Shown here in pieces: positions 32,602 through 42,153 of a stretch of 64,000 nt of DNA. Made by a program: the position numbers and the translations under genes. Position 1 is the stretch's first letter; the number at the start of each line of letters is the position of its first letter. The notes under the pieces were generated by a model. The model was not told the DNA's origin. It worked only from the letters and a program-made list of their open reading frames with translations, and made no database searches. The DNA lies in NCBI GenBank assembly GCA_964445985.1, contig CAYUMU010000022.1, positions 8,643 to 72,642 on the forward strand. The letters are read 5' to 3'. Source of the stretch: CAYUMU01 sp964445985 (lineage in GTDB: Bacteria; Planctomycetota; Planctomycetia; Pirellulales; S012-138).

Positions 32602-34617
32602 TTAGAAGAATACGCGCGACTCGAAAAACTCCCAAATATCGTGGAACCAGACATAGCCCAAGCTACGGCGACCGCAGTGCACCTTCACCAGCGCGGCGGC
32701 GCCGGAGCGGGGATGCTGCATTTGCGATTTATCGAACAACACTTTGAGGAGCACGGTGCTGCCTTCTTGCGAATCTTCTTCGGCCCGATCGTGAACCTCG
32801 ACCAGCTCGCCTTGGTACTTTTTGCCAGGCTCACTGGCCAACATGATGGTCACCGGCAGCGGCGTGCCGTTCGACTCCCGCCAGGCATCGAGCACGTGCC
32901 CCATCCGCACCTCAGGCATGCGAACAAGCAGTTCCCAATCGGCGTCGATGCGCGCCACGGTCAGCAGCAATTGCCCAGGCTGCACCGGTCGGTTGGCCAG
33001 CAGGTTGCGAACGTCCCAGGTGGTTACCTCGCCTTCGATCGGGCTGGAGATGTTCAATTGGGCCAGCCGGGTTTCAAACAGGGCAAGTTGAAGCTTGAGA
33101 CTGATCAATTGTTGGCGCAGCTGGGCTTCTTCGCCTGCCAGCCGAGCGCGTTCGGCCTCTTCCAGCCGTTGACCATCGAGCAGGCTGGCGCGCACCGATG
33201 TTAAACGTTCGAGGGCGGAAGCCGCTTCGCCCTGCAGACGAGCCTGTTCGACTTCGAGATCGACATTCTGCAACTGCACGAGCGGATCGCCGAGTACAAC
33301 ATGCTGACCGTGCTTGACGAAGACATCTTTAACCACGCCGGAGGTGGCCGCGAACACATCTTGGCGATGGATCGGTTCGAGCTGGCCATCCCCCTCCAGG
33401 GCAAAGTCGGCGGGGATCACGAACAGCAAGGCCAGCACCGCGAGCAACCCGCCGCCGATCAGGGCAAACTTGGGCCAGCGACGCGTTCGTTGCACCACGG
33501 TGGTGCCGCCCAGCCATTTCCACACCGGCATGAGGAACAGGCCGCGGTGTTCGAGGGCGTTGCGGAGGGCGAGCGTGGACTGGTGTGAAACAGCTTCCAA
33601 CCGGGGCGTGGCCCCGTCGGGCAGGGTATCGGCGGTGAATTGCTCGATAATGAGCAAGCCCAACAGGGGCGGCGGCACATGGCCGGGCTGCTCTTGTTTT
33701 TCGTCGGGCGTGGCTAGTTGCAGTGGCAATACCACCACCAGGCGACTTTCGGCCAGGTCGACATATTCCTGAACGGCATCTTCCACTTGGGGTGGCAGGT
33801 CGTCCGAAATTCCGTGATACCAAAGAGGCTCTCGAACCGCGGCCATCACGTCGGACAGGTGGTTGAGAGCCCGCACGGCGTCGCTACGTTTGTCGAACAC
33901 ATCTTGGCCGCTGATCGCCTCGACCTGATACTTGCCACGATGCAACACGGCCACACTCAAGCGGTCGCAACCAACCAACCGCCGGCCCTCGTTGGCGATG
34001 GCGAAGCATACGCCGGGCAAATCCAACTGGCCGTGAACTCGCGATACGAATTCCTGGAGCGGCCCCAGCACTTCTTGCCGGGCGGAAACCACTCGCATGG
34101 CCTGGCGGCTGGCGAAATCGGCCACAACCTGGCACATTTCGCCCAGGAACTGGGCATGCCCACTGTAAATGGAGGCGGGGCGGCCCGCCTGTTCGAAGAT
34201 TTCGACAATAAATCGCGTGTTGCGGCCGCGATCGCGAACCGGAGCCGCCACCGCCACCAGCTGGGTGGGGTTGAGCTTGCCCTGGGCGCCTTCGGCCCCC
34301 GGCACAACCACCAAGGGTTCTTCGGCCTGGTCCGCGGCGGCAAGCAAGTGACGGTGAATGGCTGCTTGTTCGGCGCTGGCTAACGCCTGTTGCAGCTGAA
34401 ATTGCTCATGCAAACACCATTGATCTTGGGCATCGCGTGCCCAAACCGCGGCGGCAATGGCATTGACCGCGCCGGCAACCTTGGGGAGGAACTCCGCAAA
34501 GAATGCGTCGCTATCAGCGCTTTCTTGAGCGAGGCCACGGAGCTGCTGTGTCAGCGTTTGTAGTGAGCGCCATGCGTGCAGCACATGCTCCACGCCCGGC
34601 GAATGACCCGTTGACAC
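32602..34617 (-). CDS. GAF-like sensory / HlyD membrane fusion protein
   Basis: 671 residues. The N-terminal ~380 are cytoplasmic and look like two GAF-type sensor domains: a first at ~25-165 (AFFAEFLPKVAGAVNAIAAAVW) and a clearer second at ~190-360 (CFAIANEGRRLVGCDRLSVAVL, YVDLAESRLVVVLPL). One membrane helix follows (~394-414, FALIGGGLLAVLALLFVIP). The C-terminal half is HlyD-like: TSGVVKDVFVKHGQHVVLGDPLVQL, a coiled coil, SSPIEGEVTTWDVRNLL and a barrel domain. It starts with GTG at 34617, preceded by GGGAGGGG at good distance. First gene of the three-gene module. A sensor domain tied directly to an export adaptor suggests ligand-gated activity; the ligand is unknown. Confidence 0.82.
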   Translation of the reverse strand: MSTGHSPGVEHVLHAWRSLQTLTQQLRGLAQESADSDAFFAEFLPKVAGAVNAIAAAVWARDAQDQWCLHEQFQLQQALASAEQAAIHRHLLAAADQAEEPLVVVPGAEGAQGKLNPTQLVAVAAPVRDRGRNTRFIVEIFEQAGRPASIYSGHAQFLGEMCQVVADFASRQAMRVVSARQEVLGPLQEFVSRVHGQLDLPGVCFAIANEGRRLVGCDRLSVAVLHRGKYQVEAISGQDVFDKRSDAVRALNHLSDVMAAVREPLWYHGISDDLPPQVEDAVQEYVDLAESRLVVVLPLQLATPDEKQEQPGHVPPPLLGLLIIEQFTADTLPDGATPRLEAVSHQSTLALRNALEHRGLFLMPVWKWLGGTTVVQRTRRWPKFALIGGGLLAVLALLFVIPADFALEGDGQLEPIHRQDVFAATSGVVKDVFVKHGQHVVLGDPLVQLQNVDLEVEQARLQGEAASALERLTSVRASLLDGQRLEEAERARLAGEEAQLRQQLISLKLQLALFETRLAQLNISSPIEGEVTTWDVRNLLANRPVQPGQLLLTVARIDADWELLVRMPEVRMGHVLDAWRESNGTPLPVTIMLASEPGKKYQGELVEVHDRAEEDSQEGSTVLLKVLFDKSQMQHPRSGAAALVKVHCGRRSLGYVWFHDIWEFFESRVFF

Positions 34618-34960
34618 AGACCGCCCCTCCCGCTTGGCAATTGGATCGGATGGAAATGCATCCCGCCGATGCTCCCCGATCCGCCTTGAATTTGGAGCCG
34701 CGGCATCTTGCGCAGCAGAAGTTGATAACCCCCCAGGCAGAGTTTGAGTCTATTCGCGAGGGTGCGTTACGTCAACGAAATGCCGCCCGGCCGGGGAGCG
34801 GTATTTGCCTCGGGGGCGCCCCGACATGCGCATTAAACGGCACGAGCGGACCCTCCTAGGGGCATCTGCCTACTGCACAGGCGTTTCGATATCTCTATAC
34901 TGTGAGTTGTAGGCCTTGCCCGCCACATCGCCCGATTGTTCGTGGAACGGATTCGAAAAC
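34618..34960. other. Divergent intergenic region, 343 bp
   Basis: Shared upstream region of the membrane-fusion module (minus) and the helicase gene (plus). No repeat or recognised operator is seen. The plus-strand frame at 34503-34859 overlaps the GAF-HlyD gene and is not family-like. Confidence 0.5.
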
Positions 34961-37330
34961 ATGGTTCATGCCTCACATGGAATGCGCGCTTCGCACGAAA
35001 ACCACGCCCCAGCCGGCGTGGCTGCCGAAATCCTGGCGGGGTTGACCGAAACGCAACTGCAGGCGGTGCGGCATCTGGATGGCCCGCTGCTGATTTTGGC
35101 CGGGCCGGGTAGCGGCAAAACGCGGGTGATCACGCACCGCATTGCCTACATGATTTCGCAAGGTGTGCCAGCTTCGCAAATCTTGGCCCTCACCTTCACC
35201 AACAAGGCGGCCGAAGAGGTTCGGGCTCGGGTGGCGACTTTGGCGCCCGGCAAAAGGGTGTGGACCAGCACGTTTCACCGGTTTTGTGCCCGCATCTTGC
35301 GAGAGTTCGCCCCGCTTGTGGGTTTGGCGCCGAACTTTGTGATCTACGATGTCGGCGATAGCCGCAAGGTGCTCAAGCGGGCCATTGAGGAGTCCGATAA
35401 AGACCCCTCGCGGTTCACGCCCGATCAAATCGCCGCCGAAATCAGCCATGCCAAGAACGCGCTGCTCGCGGCCGAAGACTACGTCGCCACGCCTGGCAAA
35501 CCACTGGGGACCATCACGGCGGCCATCTACCCGGTCTATCAGCGGCAACTGCTCAAATCCAATGCCGTCGATTTCGACGACCTGCTGCTGCATGTCGCCA
35601 ATCTGCTCAAGAATAACGAGGAAGTCCGGGCCCAACTCGACGAGCGTTATCGCTACGTGATGGTGGACGAGTACCAGGATACCAACTCGGCCCAATACGT
35701 GATTGTGAGGGCTCTCTGCCAGGACTACCCCAACCTGGCCGTGACGGGCGACCCCGATCAGTCGATCTACGGCTGGCGCGGCGCGAACTTGCGGAACATT
35801 CTGGATTTTGAGCGGGATTACCCCAAGGTTGCGGTCGCAAAGCTCGAACAGAACTATCGCAGCACCCAGCGAATTCTGCACGTGGCCGATGAACTGATCA
35901 AGAACAACGAGCTCCGCAAGGACAAGCGGCTGTTTACCGCCAACGAACCGGGGCAACCGGTGAGTTACACCCTGTACGGCAACGAGATGGACGAGGTGGA
36001 GGCGGCGGCATTGCGGGTGGTGGAAGGCATTCGCTCCGGTCGCCGGCGGCCCCGCGACTATGCGGTTTTCTACCGAATCAATGCCTTGAGCCGGGTGGTG
36101 GAATCGATCTTTCGCCAGTACGGCGTGCTGTACCGCGTGGTGAACGGCGTGGAGTTCTATCAGCGGAAAGAAATCAAAGATGTGCTGGCCTTTCTCTCGC
36201 TACTGAACAATCCGCGAGACGATGTCGCCTTTTTGCGGGTGGTCAACGAGCCAGCCCGCGGCATCGGCAAAACCACGCTCGACAAGCTGCAACGCCTGGC
36301 CACCAGCGAGCGTCTTACGCTCCTGGAAGCCGCCCGCGATTCGGCGGTGTTGAAAACGATTTCCAAGCGGCCGGCCATCAGCCTGGCGCAGTTCGCCGGC
36401 ATGATGGATCGTTTGGGCGATCATGTTCACGAGCCGGTGGCGAATATTCTCGGGCATGTGCTGCAAGCCACGCGGTATCGCGAGCAATATGCCGAGTCCA
36501 GCGCGGAAGAAGACCTGCAACGGGTGGCGAATATCGAAGAACTGTTCACGGTCGCGCGGCAGTTCGATGAAACGCATCCCGAGCAGGGGGCCTTGGAAGC
36601 CTTCTTGGAAGTGTCGTCCCTGGTGAACGATACCGACGCCTTCGACGACGAGGACGACAGCGTTTCGCTGATGACGTTGCACGCCGCCAAGGGATTGGAA
36701 TTCCCCGTGGTAACCATCCTGGCTATGGAAGAAGGGTTGATTCCGCACGAACGCAGCAAAACGGCCGAAGCTATCGAAGAAGAGCGGCGGTTGCTGTTCG
36801 TGGGCATCACCCGAGCCAAGCAAGAACTGTATCTCTCCTCGGCCAAGCAGCGAATGTTCCGGGGTATGACCATGGCGACCATCCCCAGCTGGTTCTTGAA
36901 CGAATTGCCTCGCAAAGAAATGGACTGGTCCGATAGCAGCCGGGCCAGGTTTTCGTCGGAACGGGGGTTCCAAGGGCCGCGGCGTCCAGTGTCAACCCTG
37001 CCGGTTAGCCGCCCTGCCGCCACGATCCCCAGCCGCGCGGCTTTGACGACCGCCGACCAGTTGCCGCAGATGGGGCCCGCCCCAGCGCCGACAACCAGCG
37101 CCAACAAGGTTGCGCCCGCGTTGGCCACCAATGCGGGCGCCCCGCTGCCGGCCAGCGCGGTTGACCCTGATATTTTTGCCGAGGGCATGGTGGTGCTGCA
37201 CCCGCAGTACGGGCCAGGCAAAGTAACCGGGCTCTCCGGACGAGGAACCAACCGCCGAGCGACCATTCAATTCCCCACCCACGGGAAGAAGTCGTTCGTG
37301 ATCTCGAAAAGCCCTCTGCGGCCAAAATAG
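34961..37330 (+). CDS. UvrD/PcrA-type superfamily 1 DNA helicase
   Basis: 789 residues. A 3'-5' helicase for nucleotide-excision repair, mismatch repair or replication-fork clearance. SF1A motifs are all visible: Q motif TETQLQAV, Walker A AGPGSGKT (47-54), motif Ia LALTFTNKAAEEV, Walker B VMVDEYQDTN, motif III GDPDQSIYGWRGA, motif IV LEQNYRST, motif V LMTLHAAKGLEFPVV and motif VI RRLLFVGITRAK. The C-terminal ~130 residues contain a Pro/Ala-rich linker and a small domain (VVLHPQYGPGKVTGLSGRG) like the RNA-polymerase-binding tail of PcrA. The ATG at 34961 is preferred; the frame opens slightly earlier. Ribosome site weak (GGAACGG). Confidence 0.95.
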   Translation: MVHASHGMRASHENHAPAGVAAEILAGLTETQLQAVRHLDGPLLILAGPGSGKTRVITHRIAYMISQGVPASQILALTFTNKAAEEVRARVATLAPGKRVWTSTFHRFCARILREFAPLVGLAPNFVIYDVGDSRKVLKRAIEESDKDPSRFTPDQIAAEISHAKNALLAAEDYVATPGKPLGTITAAIYPVYQRQLLKSNAVDFDDLLLHVANLLKNNEEVRAQLDERYRYVMVDEYQDTNSAQYVIVRALCQDYPNLAVTGDPDQSIYGWRGANLRNILDFERDYPKVAVAKLEQNYRSTQRILHVADELIKNNELRKDKRLFTANEPGQPVSYTLYGNEMDEVEAAALRVVEGIRSGRRRPRDYAVFYRINALSRVVESIFRQYGVLYRVVNGVEFYQRKEIKDVLAFLSLLNNPRDDVAFLRVVNEPARGIGKTTLDKLQRLATSERLTLLEAARDSAVLKTISKRPAISLAQFAGMMDRLGDHVHEPVANILGHVLQATRYREQYAESSAEEDLQRVANIEELFTVARQFDETHPEQGALEAFLEVSSLVNDTDAFDDEDDSVSLMTLHAAKGLEFPVVTILAMEEGLIPHERSKTAEAIEEERRLLFVGITRAKQELYLSSAKQRMFRGMTMATIPSWFLNELPRKEMDWSDSSRARFSSERGFQGPRRPVSTLPVSRPAATIPSRAALTTADQLPQMGPAPAPTTSANKVAPALATNAGAPLPASAVDPDIFAEGMVVLHPQYGPGKVTGLSGRGTNRRATIQFPTHGKKSFVISKSPLRPK

Positions 37331-37652
37331 TTCCCAGCGGCCGGGCAAAGATGCAGGACCGATATGCACGGCCCAGACCGGCAAACGTGGAGGTGGGATG
37401 GCCTCGGCGGCGAATTGCCGAACGGGCGAGGGAGGCGCACGTTTATAGATAGCGCCGCGATGGGCGCTATCGCATTTGGCTGCCGGGCGGGCTGGCGCAC
37501 GTCGAATGGTGCCGCCTATTGAACTTTGCCGCCGCGAGGCTCAACGCCCTTGGGCACAAACGCCGTAAAACATCGGCGCTGCGCCGCCTTCCAAGCTTAC
37601 GCCAACAAGACGCACAAGCAGGAGTGCTGCGCGTGGCGGTGGGGTGCAAGGA
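37331..37652. other. Intergenic region between convergent genes, 322 bp, with a hairpin
   Basis: It separates the helicase (plus) and rpmF (minus) ends. A perfect 9-bp hairpin, GATAGCGCC / GGCGCTATC with a six-base loop, lies at 37448-37471; it has no T-run on either strand, so a terminator role is only possible. Nothing else is seen. Confidence 0.5.
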
Positions 37653-37829
37653 CTAAGCTTGCTCAACGACCGTACGGCCCATGTAGTAGCCGCACTTGGG
37701 GCAGGTCACGTGCTGAGGACGCATATGGCTGCACTGCGGGCAGGCGCTCAATTGCTTGGGCTTGAGAAAATCGTGAGCGCGACGGGAACCGCTCCGGGCG
37801 TTGCTGTGCTTCCGTTTGGGGACTGCCAC
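37653..37829 (-). CDS. rpmF: 50S ribosomal protein L32
   Basis: 58 residues, starting MAVPKRKHSNARSGSRR as in nearly all L32 proteins. The zinc ribbon is complete: Cys30-x2-Cys33 and Cys43-x2-Cys46, the C+ form. It binds 23S rRNA in the large subunit. The start codon is GTG at 37829, set by AGGAG eight bases upstream; the frame upstream is not L32-like. In many bacteria rpmF sits in yceD-rpmF-plsX-fabH; here neither neighbour is present, and the gene stands between a helicase and a divergent DUF1015 gene. Confidence 0.97.
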   Translation of the reverse strand: MAVPKRKHSNARSGSRRAHDFLKPKQLSACPQCSHMRPQHVTCPKCGYYMGRTVVEQA

Positions 37830-38182
37830 GGTAAATACTCCTATCGATTCCGGCGGATAACTGTTGGCTTGGGAACAAACCCCGAAGAAACATTCCGGCG
37901 TGGGGCGAACCAAAGTTGTTTCGAAAGCCTGTTGGCAAAACGGTTTACTACTTTCGCTGTTTCCAGCGAGGCAGCAACGAATTAGGCATTGTAACGAGGG
38001 CCGGAATCATGCGAAAGATCCCCTCGCGGGGAAATCCGTCATTCTCCCCACTGGATGGACGGCCGTCCCGGTCGCCGGTCGCCCCCCTTGCCAAACTCCG
38101 GCCGTTTCTGTTTCAATCCGGCTAGAAATGGACGTCTCCTCCACGAATCTCCCCCCTCGCAATCTTATTACGGCGGTCTGAC
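37830..38182. other. Divergent intergenic region, 353 bp
   Basis: Upstream of rpmF (minus) and DUF1015 (plus). It contains the AGGAG site of rpmF next to 37838. No gene, hairpin terminator or repeat is recognised. Confidence 0.5.
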
Positions 38183-39484
38183 ATGCCCGACATTCAAGCG
38201 CTTCGCGGAATACGTTATGACTTGGGCCATGTTGGTTCGCTGCGCGATGTGGTAGCGCCCCCCTACGACGTGATTGGCACGGAGGAGCAGACCCGGCTTT
38301 ACGAGCGGCACCCCGCCAACGTGGTGCGGCTCATCCTCAACCGGGCCGAGCCGGGCGACGATGCCCAAAGCAACATGTACAGCCGGGCCAGCAAGTTCTT
38401 CAAAGACTGGCAGCGGCAAGGGTTGCTGTTCACCGAAGGCGAAGCGGCCGTGTACGTGTATCACCAGAATTTCACCTACAACGGCGAAAGCTACACGCGG
38501 CGGGGGTTCATGTGCCGGGTGCGGCTGGAGCGTTTTGGCGAAGGCTCGATCTTTCCGCACGAAGAAACCATGTCGGGGCCCAAGGAAGACCGCTTCAAGC
38601 TGATGACCGCTTGCAAAGCCAACCTCAGCCCCGTGTTTGGTTTGTATCCCGACCCCCAGCGCAACGCCCAAGAAATCTTGGAAAAGGCCGTGGCGGGGCA
38701 GCCCTCGCTCGAAGCCACCGACGACTTGGGCGTGCAGCACCGGATGTGGGTGCTCTCCGATTCCAAGATCATTGCCGAGCTCACGCAGGCCATGGGGGGC
38801 AAACCGGTGTTTATTGCCGATGGTCACCACCGCTTTGAAACGGCCTGCAACTACCGCGACGCACTGGCCGCCCAAGGCCCCCTCGACTCGGAGCATCCGG
38901 CCAACTATGTGCTGATGATGTGCGTGGGCATGAGCGACGAAGGCATGGTGGTCTTCCCCACGCATCGCCTGTTCCGAGGTCTGCCCGAGATGACCTCGGC
39001 CGATTTGATCGCCAGGCTGGGCGACTGCTTCAAGTGCCGGGCCGCTGGAGAAGGTCCCGAGGCCGCGCCCTCCGTGTGGGAAGACATGGAAACCTCGGCC
39101 TCGCAGGGACTGCTCGCCTTTTACACCCGCGGCGACAACCGCTGGACCCTGGCCGAACTGACCCCGGCCGGCAAGCAAAAAATGGCTGAACTGGCCTCCA
39201 ATCGGAGCGAAGATTGGCAAGGCTTGGCCGTGGCGTTGCTCCATCGCCTGGTGATGGAGGGCTTGCTCGGCGCGAAAGACCTGCCCAAGCCCGGCTACGT
39301 GCATTTGATCGACGAGGTGGTCACCGGCCTCAAAGAAGAAAACTTCCCGCTAGCCGCGCTGGTCATGCCTCCCAGCCTCGACCAGATTCAGGCCGTGAGC
39401 GAGCATGTGGAGCGGATGCCGGCCAAGAGCACCTACTTCTACCCCAAGCTGCTTTCCGGGCTGGTGTTCAACCCGCTGGGGTAG
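38183..39484 (+). CDS. DUF1015 family protein
   Basis: 433 residues, close to the usual length. Family signatures are the N-terminal LRGIRYDLGHVGSLRDVVAPPYDVI, HPANVVRLILN, RRGFMCRVRLE, HEETMSGPKEDR, and the best-conserved FIADGHHRFETACNYRD. The C-terminus ends YFYPKLLSGLVFNPL as in homologues. The His pair in DGHHR suggests catalysis or metal binding, but the activity of the family has not been defined to my knowledge; in some bacteria it lies beside serine or glyoxylate metabolism genes. The next gene here is cysK, 175 bases downstream on the same strand, a weak hint of amino-acid metabolism. Confidence 0.88.
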   Translation: MPDIQALRGIRYDLGHVGSLRDVVAPPYDVIGTEEQTRLYERHPANVVRLILNRAEPGDDAQSNMYSRASKFFKDWQRQGLLFTEGEAAVYVYHQNFTYNGESYTRRGFMCRVRLERFGEGSIFPHEETMSGPKEDRFKLMTACKANLSPVFGLYPDPQRNAQEILEKAVAGQPSLEATDDLGVQHRMWVLSDSKIIAELTQAMGGKPVFIADGHHRFETACNYRDALAAQGPLDSEHPANYVLMMCVGMSDEGMVVFPTHRLFRGLPEMTSADLIARLGDCFKCRAAGEGPEAAPSVWEDMETSASQGLLAFYTRGDNRWTLAELTPAGKQKMAELASNRSEDWQGLAVALLHRLVMEGLLGAKDLPKPGYVHLIDEVVTGLKEENFPLAALVMPPSLDQIQAVSEHVERMPAKSTYFYPKLLSGLVFNPLG

Positions 39485-39659
39485 TGCTTGCCGCCACCGC
39501 GTTGACCCTATTTTGCCGTCTCTGTTATAATCCGCGACAACTATTTTGAGTTTGTCCGCGTGTTGCGGATGGAGCTAGCGTCGTCGCCAACCACCAGCCA
39601 GGGCCGGCTGACGTCATCAGAAGATTGTGTTTCACACATCGCACCTCAGGAGGAATTCA

Positions 39660-40619
39660 ATGGCCACCACTACGAACCACGGTATTCACGACGACATTAC
39701 CCATGCCATCGGCAACACGCCGCTCGTGCGGCTGCGACGCCTGACCGAGGGTTGCGTTGGCGTTGTGGTGGCCAAGATGGAAAACATGAATCCGCTGTGG
39801 AGCGTGAAGGACCGCATTGCCAAGGCCATGATCGACGCCGCCGAACGCGACGGCCTGCTCAAAGAAGACACCGTGGTGATCGAGCCCACCAGCGGCAACA
39901 CCGGTATCGGCCTGGCCTTCGTGTGCGCGGCCCGAGGTTATCGCCTGATGGTGACCATGCCCGAGAGCATGAGCCTGGAACGCCGCCGGATGCTCAAAGC
40001 CCTGGGCGCTGAATTGGTATTGACTCCGGCCGCCGAAGGCATGCCGGGCGCTCTCCGCAAGGCCGAAGAGTTGGTCAAGCAAAACAACAACTACTTCATG
40101 CCGCAACAATTCAAGAACCCAGCCAACCCCGAAGTTCATCGCCAAACCACGGCCGAAGAAATTTGGCGCGACACCCAAGGCGCCATCGACATTTTTGTCT
40201 CTGGCGTCGGCACCGGCGGCACGATTACCGGCGTGGGCGAGGTTCTCAAACAGCGCAAGCCCAGCGTGCGAATCGTGGCCGTGGAGCCTGTCAACAGCCC
40301 GGTGATCAGCCAGCGGTTGGCGGGGCAAGACTTGAAACCTGGCAAACACACGATTCAAGGTCTGGGCGCCGGCTTCATCCCCGATGTGCTCAATGTGGAT
40401 GTCATTGACGAAGTCGTTCAAGTTCAAGACGAAGACGCCATGGAAACCGCCCGCCGCATGGCCAAAGAAGAGGGCCTGATGTGTGGCATCAGCTCCGGAG
40501 CCGCCGCCTGGGCCGCCATCCAACTCGCTCGCCGACCCGAAAACAACGGCAAACTCATCGTGACCGTGCTGCCCGACCTCGGCGAACGCTACCTCTCGAC
40601 CAAGCTGTTCCCGGAATAG
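39660..40619 (+). CDS. cysK: Cysteine synthase A (O-acetylserine sulfhydrylase)
   Basis: 319 residues. A PLP enzyme making L-cysteine from O-acetylserine and sulfide in the cytoplasm. The start of the domain reads ITHAIGNTPLVRLRRL; the PLP lysine is Lys50 in WSVKDRIA; the substrate loop is PTSGNTGIGLA; the PLP-phosphate loop is SGVGTGGTITGVGE; and GLMCGISSGAAAWAA follows near the end. AGGAGG at 39649-39653, six bases before the ATG, is the best ribosome site in the window and fixes the start. No cysE (serine acetyltransferase) is adjacent. Confidence 0.95.
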   Translation: MATTTNHGIHDDITHAIGNTPLVRLRRLTEGCVGVVVAKMENMNPLWSVKDRIAKAMIDAAERDGLLKEDTVVIEPTSGNTGIGLAFVCAARGYRLMVTMPESMSLERRRMLKALGAELVLTPAAEGMPGALRKAEELVKQNNNYFMPQQFKNPANPEVHRQTTAEEIWRDTQGAIDIFVSGVGTGGTITGVGEVLKQRKPSVRIVAVEPVNSPVISQRLAGQDLKPGKHTIQGLGAGFIPDVLNVDVIDEVVQVQDEDAMETARRMAKEEGLMCGISSGAAAWAAIQLARRPENNGKLIVTVLPDLGERYLSTKLFPE

Positions 40620-40693
40620 TTGCTAGTGGCTGGTAGCTGGCAGTTGGTGGCTGGTGACCAGGGGAATATCGGCACTAGCTACCAGCAACTAGT
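40617..40693 (+). repeat. Imperfect hairpin directly after cysK
   Basis: TAGTTGCTAGTGGCTGGTAGCT (from the cysK stop codon) can pair with ACTAGCTACCAGCAACTA near 40674-40691, with a bulge. The sequence between repeats GCTGGT/AGTTGG words. It may end cysK transcription, but a proper T-run is missing. Confidence 0.5.
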
Positions 40694-40782
40694 CACCTTT
40701 CCCTGGACACATGCTTATCCATTGATGTACGATCAGTGGGTTCAAGAATTCGTCCCCGAAATTAGTTCGTGGAGTTTGGAGC

Positions 40783-42153
40783 ATGGCCCGGAAAGTGGCT
40801 CGATTAGGGTGTCCTGAGTTTCGCCAGCAACTCCGCATGGGTCGGCGAGGTTTCCTCAAGGCCGGAGGTCTCGGCCTGGCCGGCTTGAGTCTGCCCGATT
40901 TGCTCCGCCACGAAGCCGCCGCTGGCCCCGCCGCCAAAAAGCAGAACTCGGTTCTTATTCTTTGGATGCGGGGCGGACCTTCGCAGCACGAAACCTGGGA
41001 TCCCAAGCCCGAGTCGCCGATCGAATACCGTGGCGCCTTCGGGGCGACGAAGACTTCGGTCCCCGGCATTCAAATCTGCGACTTGATGCCGCGCTGCGCC
41101 AAAATCATGGATAAATGGTCCATCGTGCGGAGCCTGCACCACGATAACGCCGGGCACTCGGCGGGCGATCAGATTCTATTCACCGGCCATCCGCCCGGCC
41201 CCATGGCCGACAAAAACTATCATCCCAGTTGCGGATCGATTGTTTCCGAACAGCTAGGGCATCTCACGCCTGAGCTGCCGCCGTACGTGGTCATTCCCAA
41301 GCAATTGCCAGGCACCGATGCCGCTTATCTAGGCCCCGCGCACAAGCCGTTCGAAACCATTGTCGACCCGGCCCAAGATGGCCCCTTTCAGTTGCAAAAC
41401 TTTTCGCTGGTCGAAGGGCTCAGCAATCAGCGGTTTGCCGAGCGCAAGCAGTTGCTGGTCGGCTTCGACCGCATGCGATCCGAAATGGATCGCCAGTTGG
41501 AGAGCCTGGGCAAGTTCCATCAACAGGCGTTCGGAATCTTGAGCTCGGATAAAGCCCGCCAAGCGTTCGACCTTGACGCCGAGCGCGGCGGCATCCGCGA
41601 GCAGTACGGATTCATTCCCGCCTACGATCCCATGGACCCTCGCCGCTGCAGCGCGAATGCCTTCAGCCAGCGGGTGCTCTTGGGCCGTCGGCTGGTGGAG
41701 GCGGGCGTGCGTTTGGTCACGGTGGATTGTCGCTGGTGGGATACCCACGTGGAAGGGTTCGCTTCCATGCGGGATGGCTTCCTGCCCCGCTGGGATCAAT
41801 GCTACTCGGCCCTGATCGAAGACCTGGACCAGCGCGGATTGCTCGAAACCACGCTGGTGGTGGCCTGGGGCGAATTCGGCCGCACCCCGCGCGTGAACAA
41901 GGACTCGGGCCGAGACCACTATCCCAACGTGTTCAGCGCGGCCCTGGCAGGCGGGCCGGTAAAAGGCGGTCGCGTGGTTGGTTCTTCCGACAGCAAGGGG
42001 GCCTTCCCGCTCGATAACCCCAAAGACCCGCAAGACGTGCTGGCGACCATCTACGAGCATCTCGGCGTCGATACGCAAAAGCACTACCTCGATCTCTCGG
42101 GCCGCCCCATCGCCACGCTACCGTTCGGCAAGCCGCTGCGCGAGTTGGCGTGA
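40783..42153 (+). CDS. DUF1501 (sulfatase-fold) protein with Tat signal, orphan
   Basis: 456 residues. The N-terminus has Arg21-Arg22 in LRMGRRGFLKAGGLGLAGLSL, a Tat-type signal. DUF1501 features: SVLILWMRGGPSQHETWDPKP, MDKWSIVRSLHHDNAGHSAGDQ, LVVAWGEFGRTPRVNKDSGRDHYP. This fold is related to alkaline phosphatase/sulfatase, and the conserved Asp/His residues of the GRDHYP and HETWD segments could bind metals. Planctomycetes usually encode it right after a DUF1549/DUF1553 protein; here no such partner is adjacent. GGAG shortly before the ATG at 40783 supports the start. Substrate unknown. Confidence 0.9.
   Translation: MARKVARLGCPEFRQQLRMGRRGFLKAGGLGLAGLSLPDLLRHEAAAGPAAKKQNSVLILWMRGGPSQHETWDPKPESPIEYRGAFGATKTSVPGIQICDLMPRCAKIMDKWSIVRSLHHDNAGHSAGDQILFTGHPPGPMADKNYHPSCGSIVSEQLGHLTPELPPYVVIPKQLPGTDAAYLGPAHKPFETIVDPAQDGPFQLQNFSLVEGLSNQRFAERKQLLVGFDRMRSEMDRQLESLGKFHQQAFGILSSDKARQAFDLDAERGGIREQYGFIPAYDPMDPRRCSANAFSQRVLLGRRLVEAGVRLVTVDCRWWDTHVEGFASMRDGFLPRWDQCYSALIEDLDQRGLLETTLVVAWGEFGRTPRVNKDSGRDHYPNVFSAALAGGPVKGGRVVGSSDSKGAFPLDNPKDPQDVLATIYEHLGVDTQKHYLDLSGRPIATLPFGKPLRELA

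Noticed and set aside
37448..37471. Perfect hairpin as a terminator of helicase or rpmF
   Set aside because: No T-run on either strand and more than 100 bases from both stop codons.
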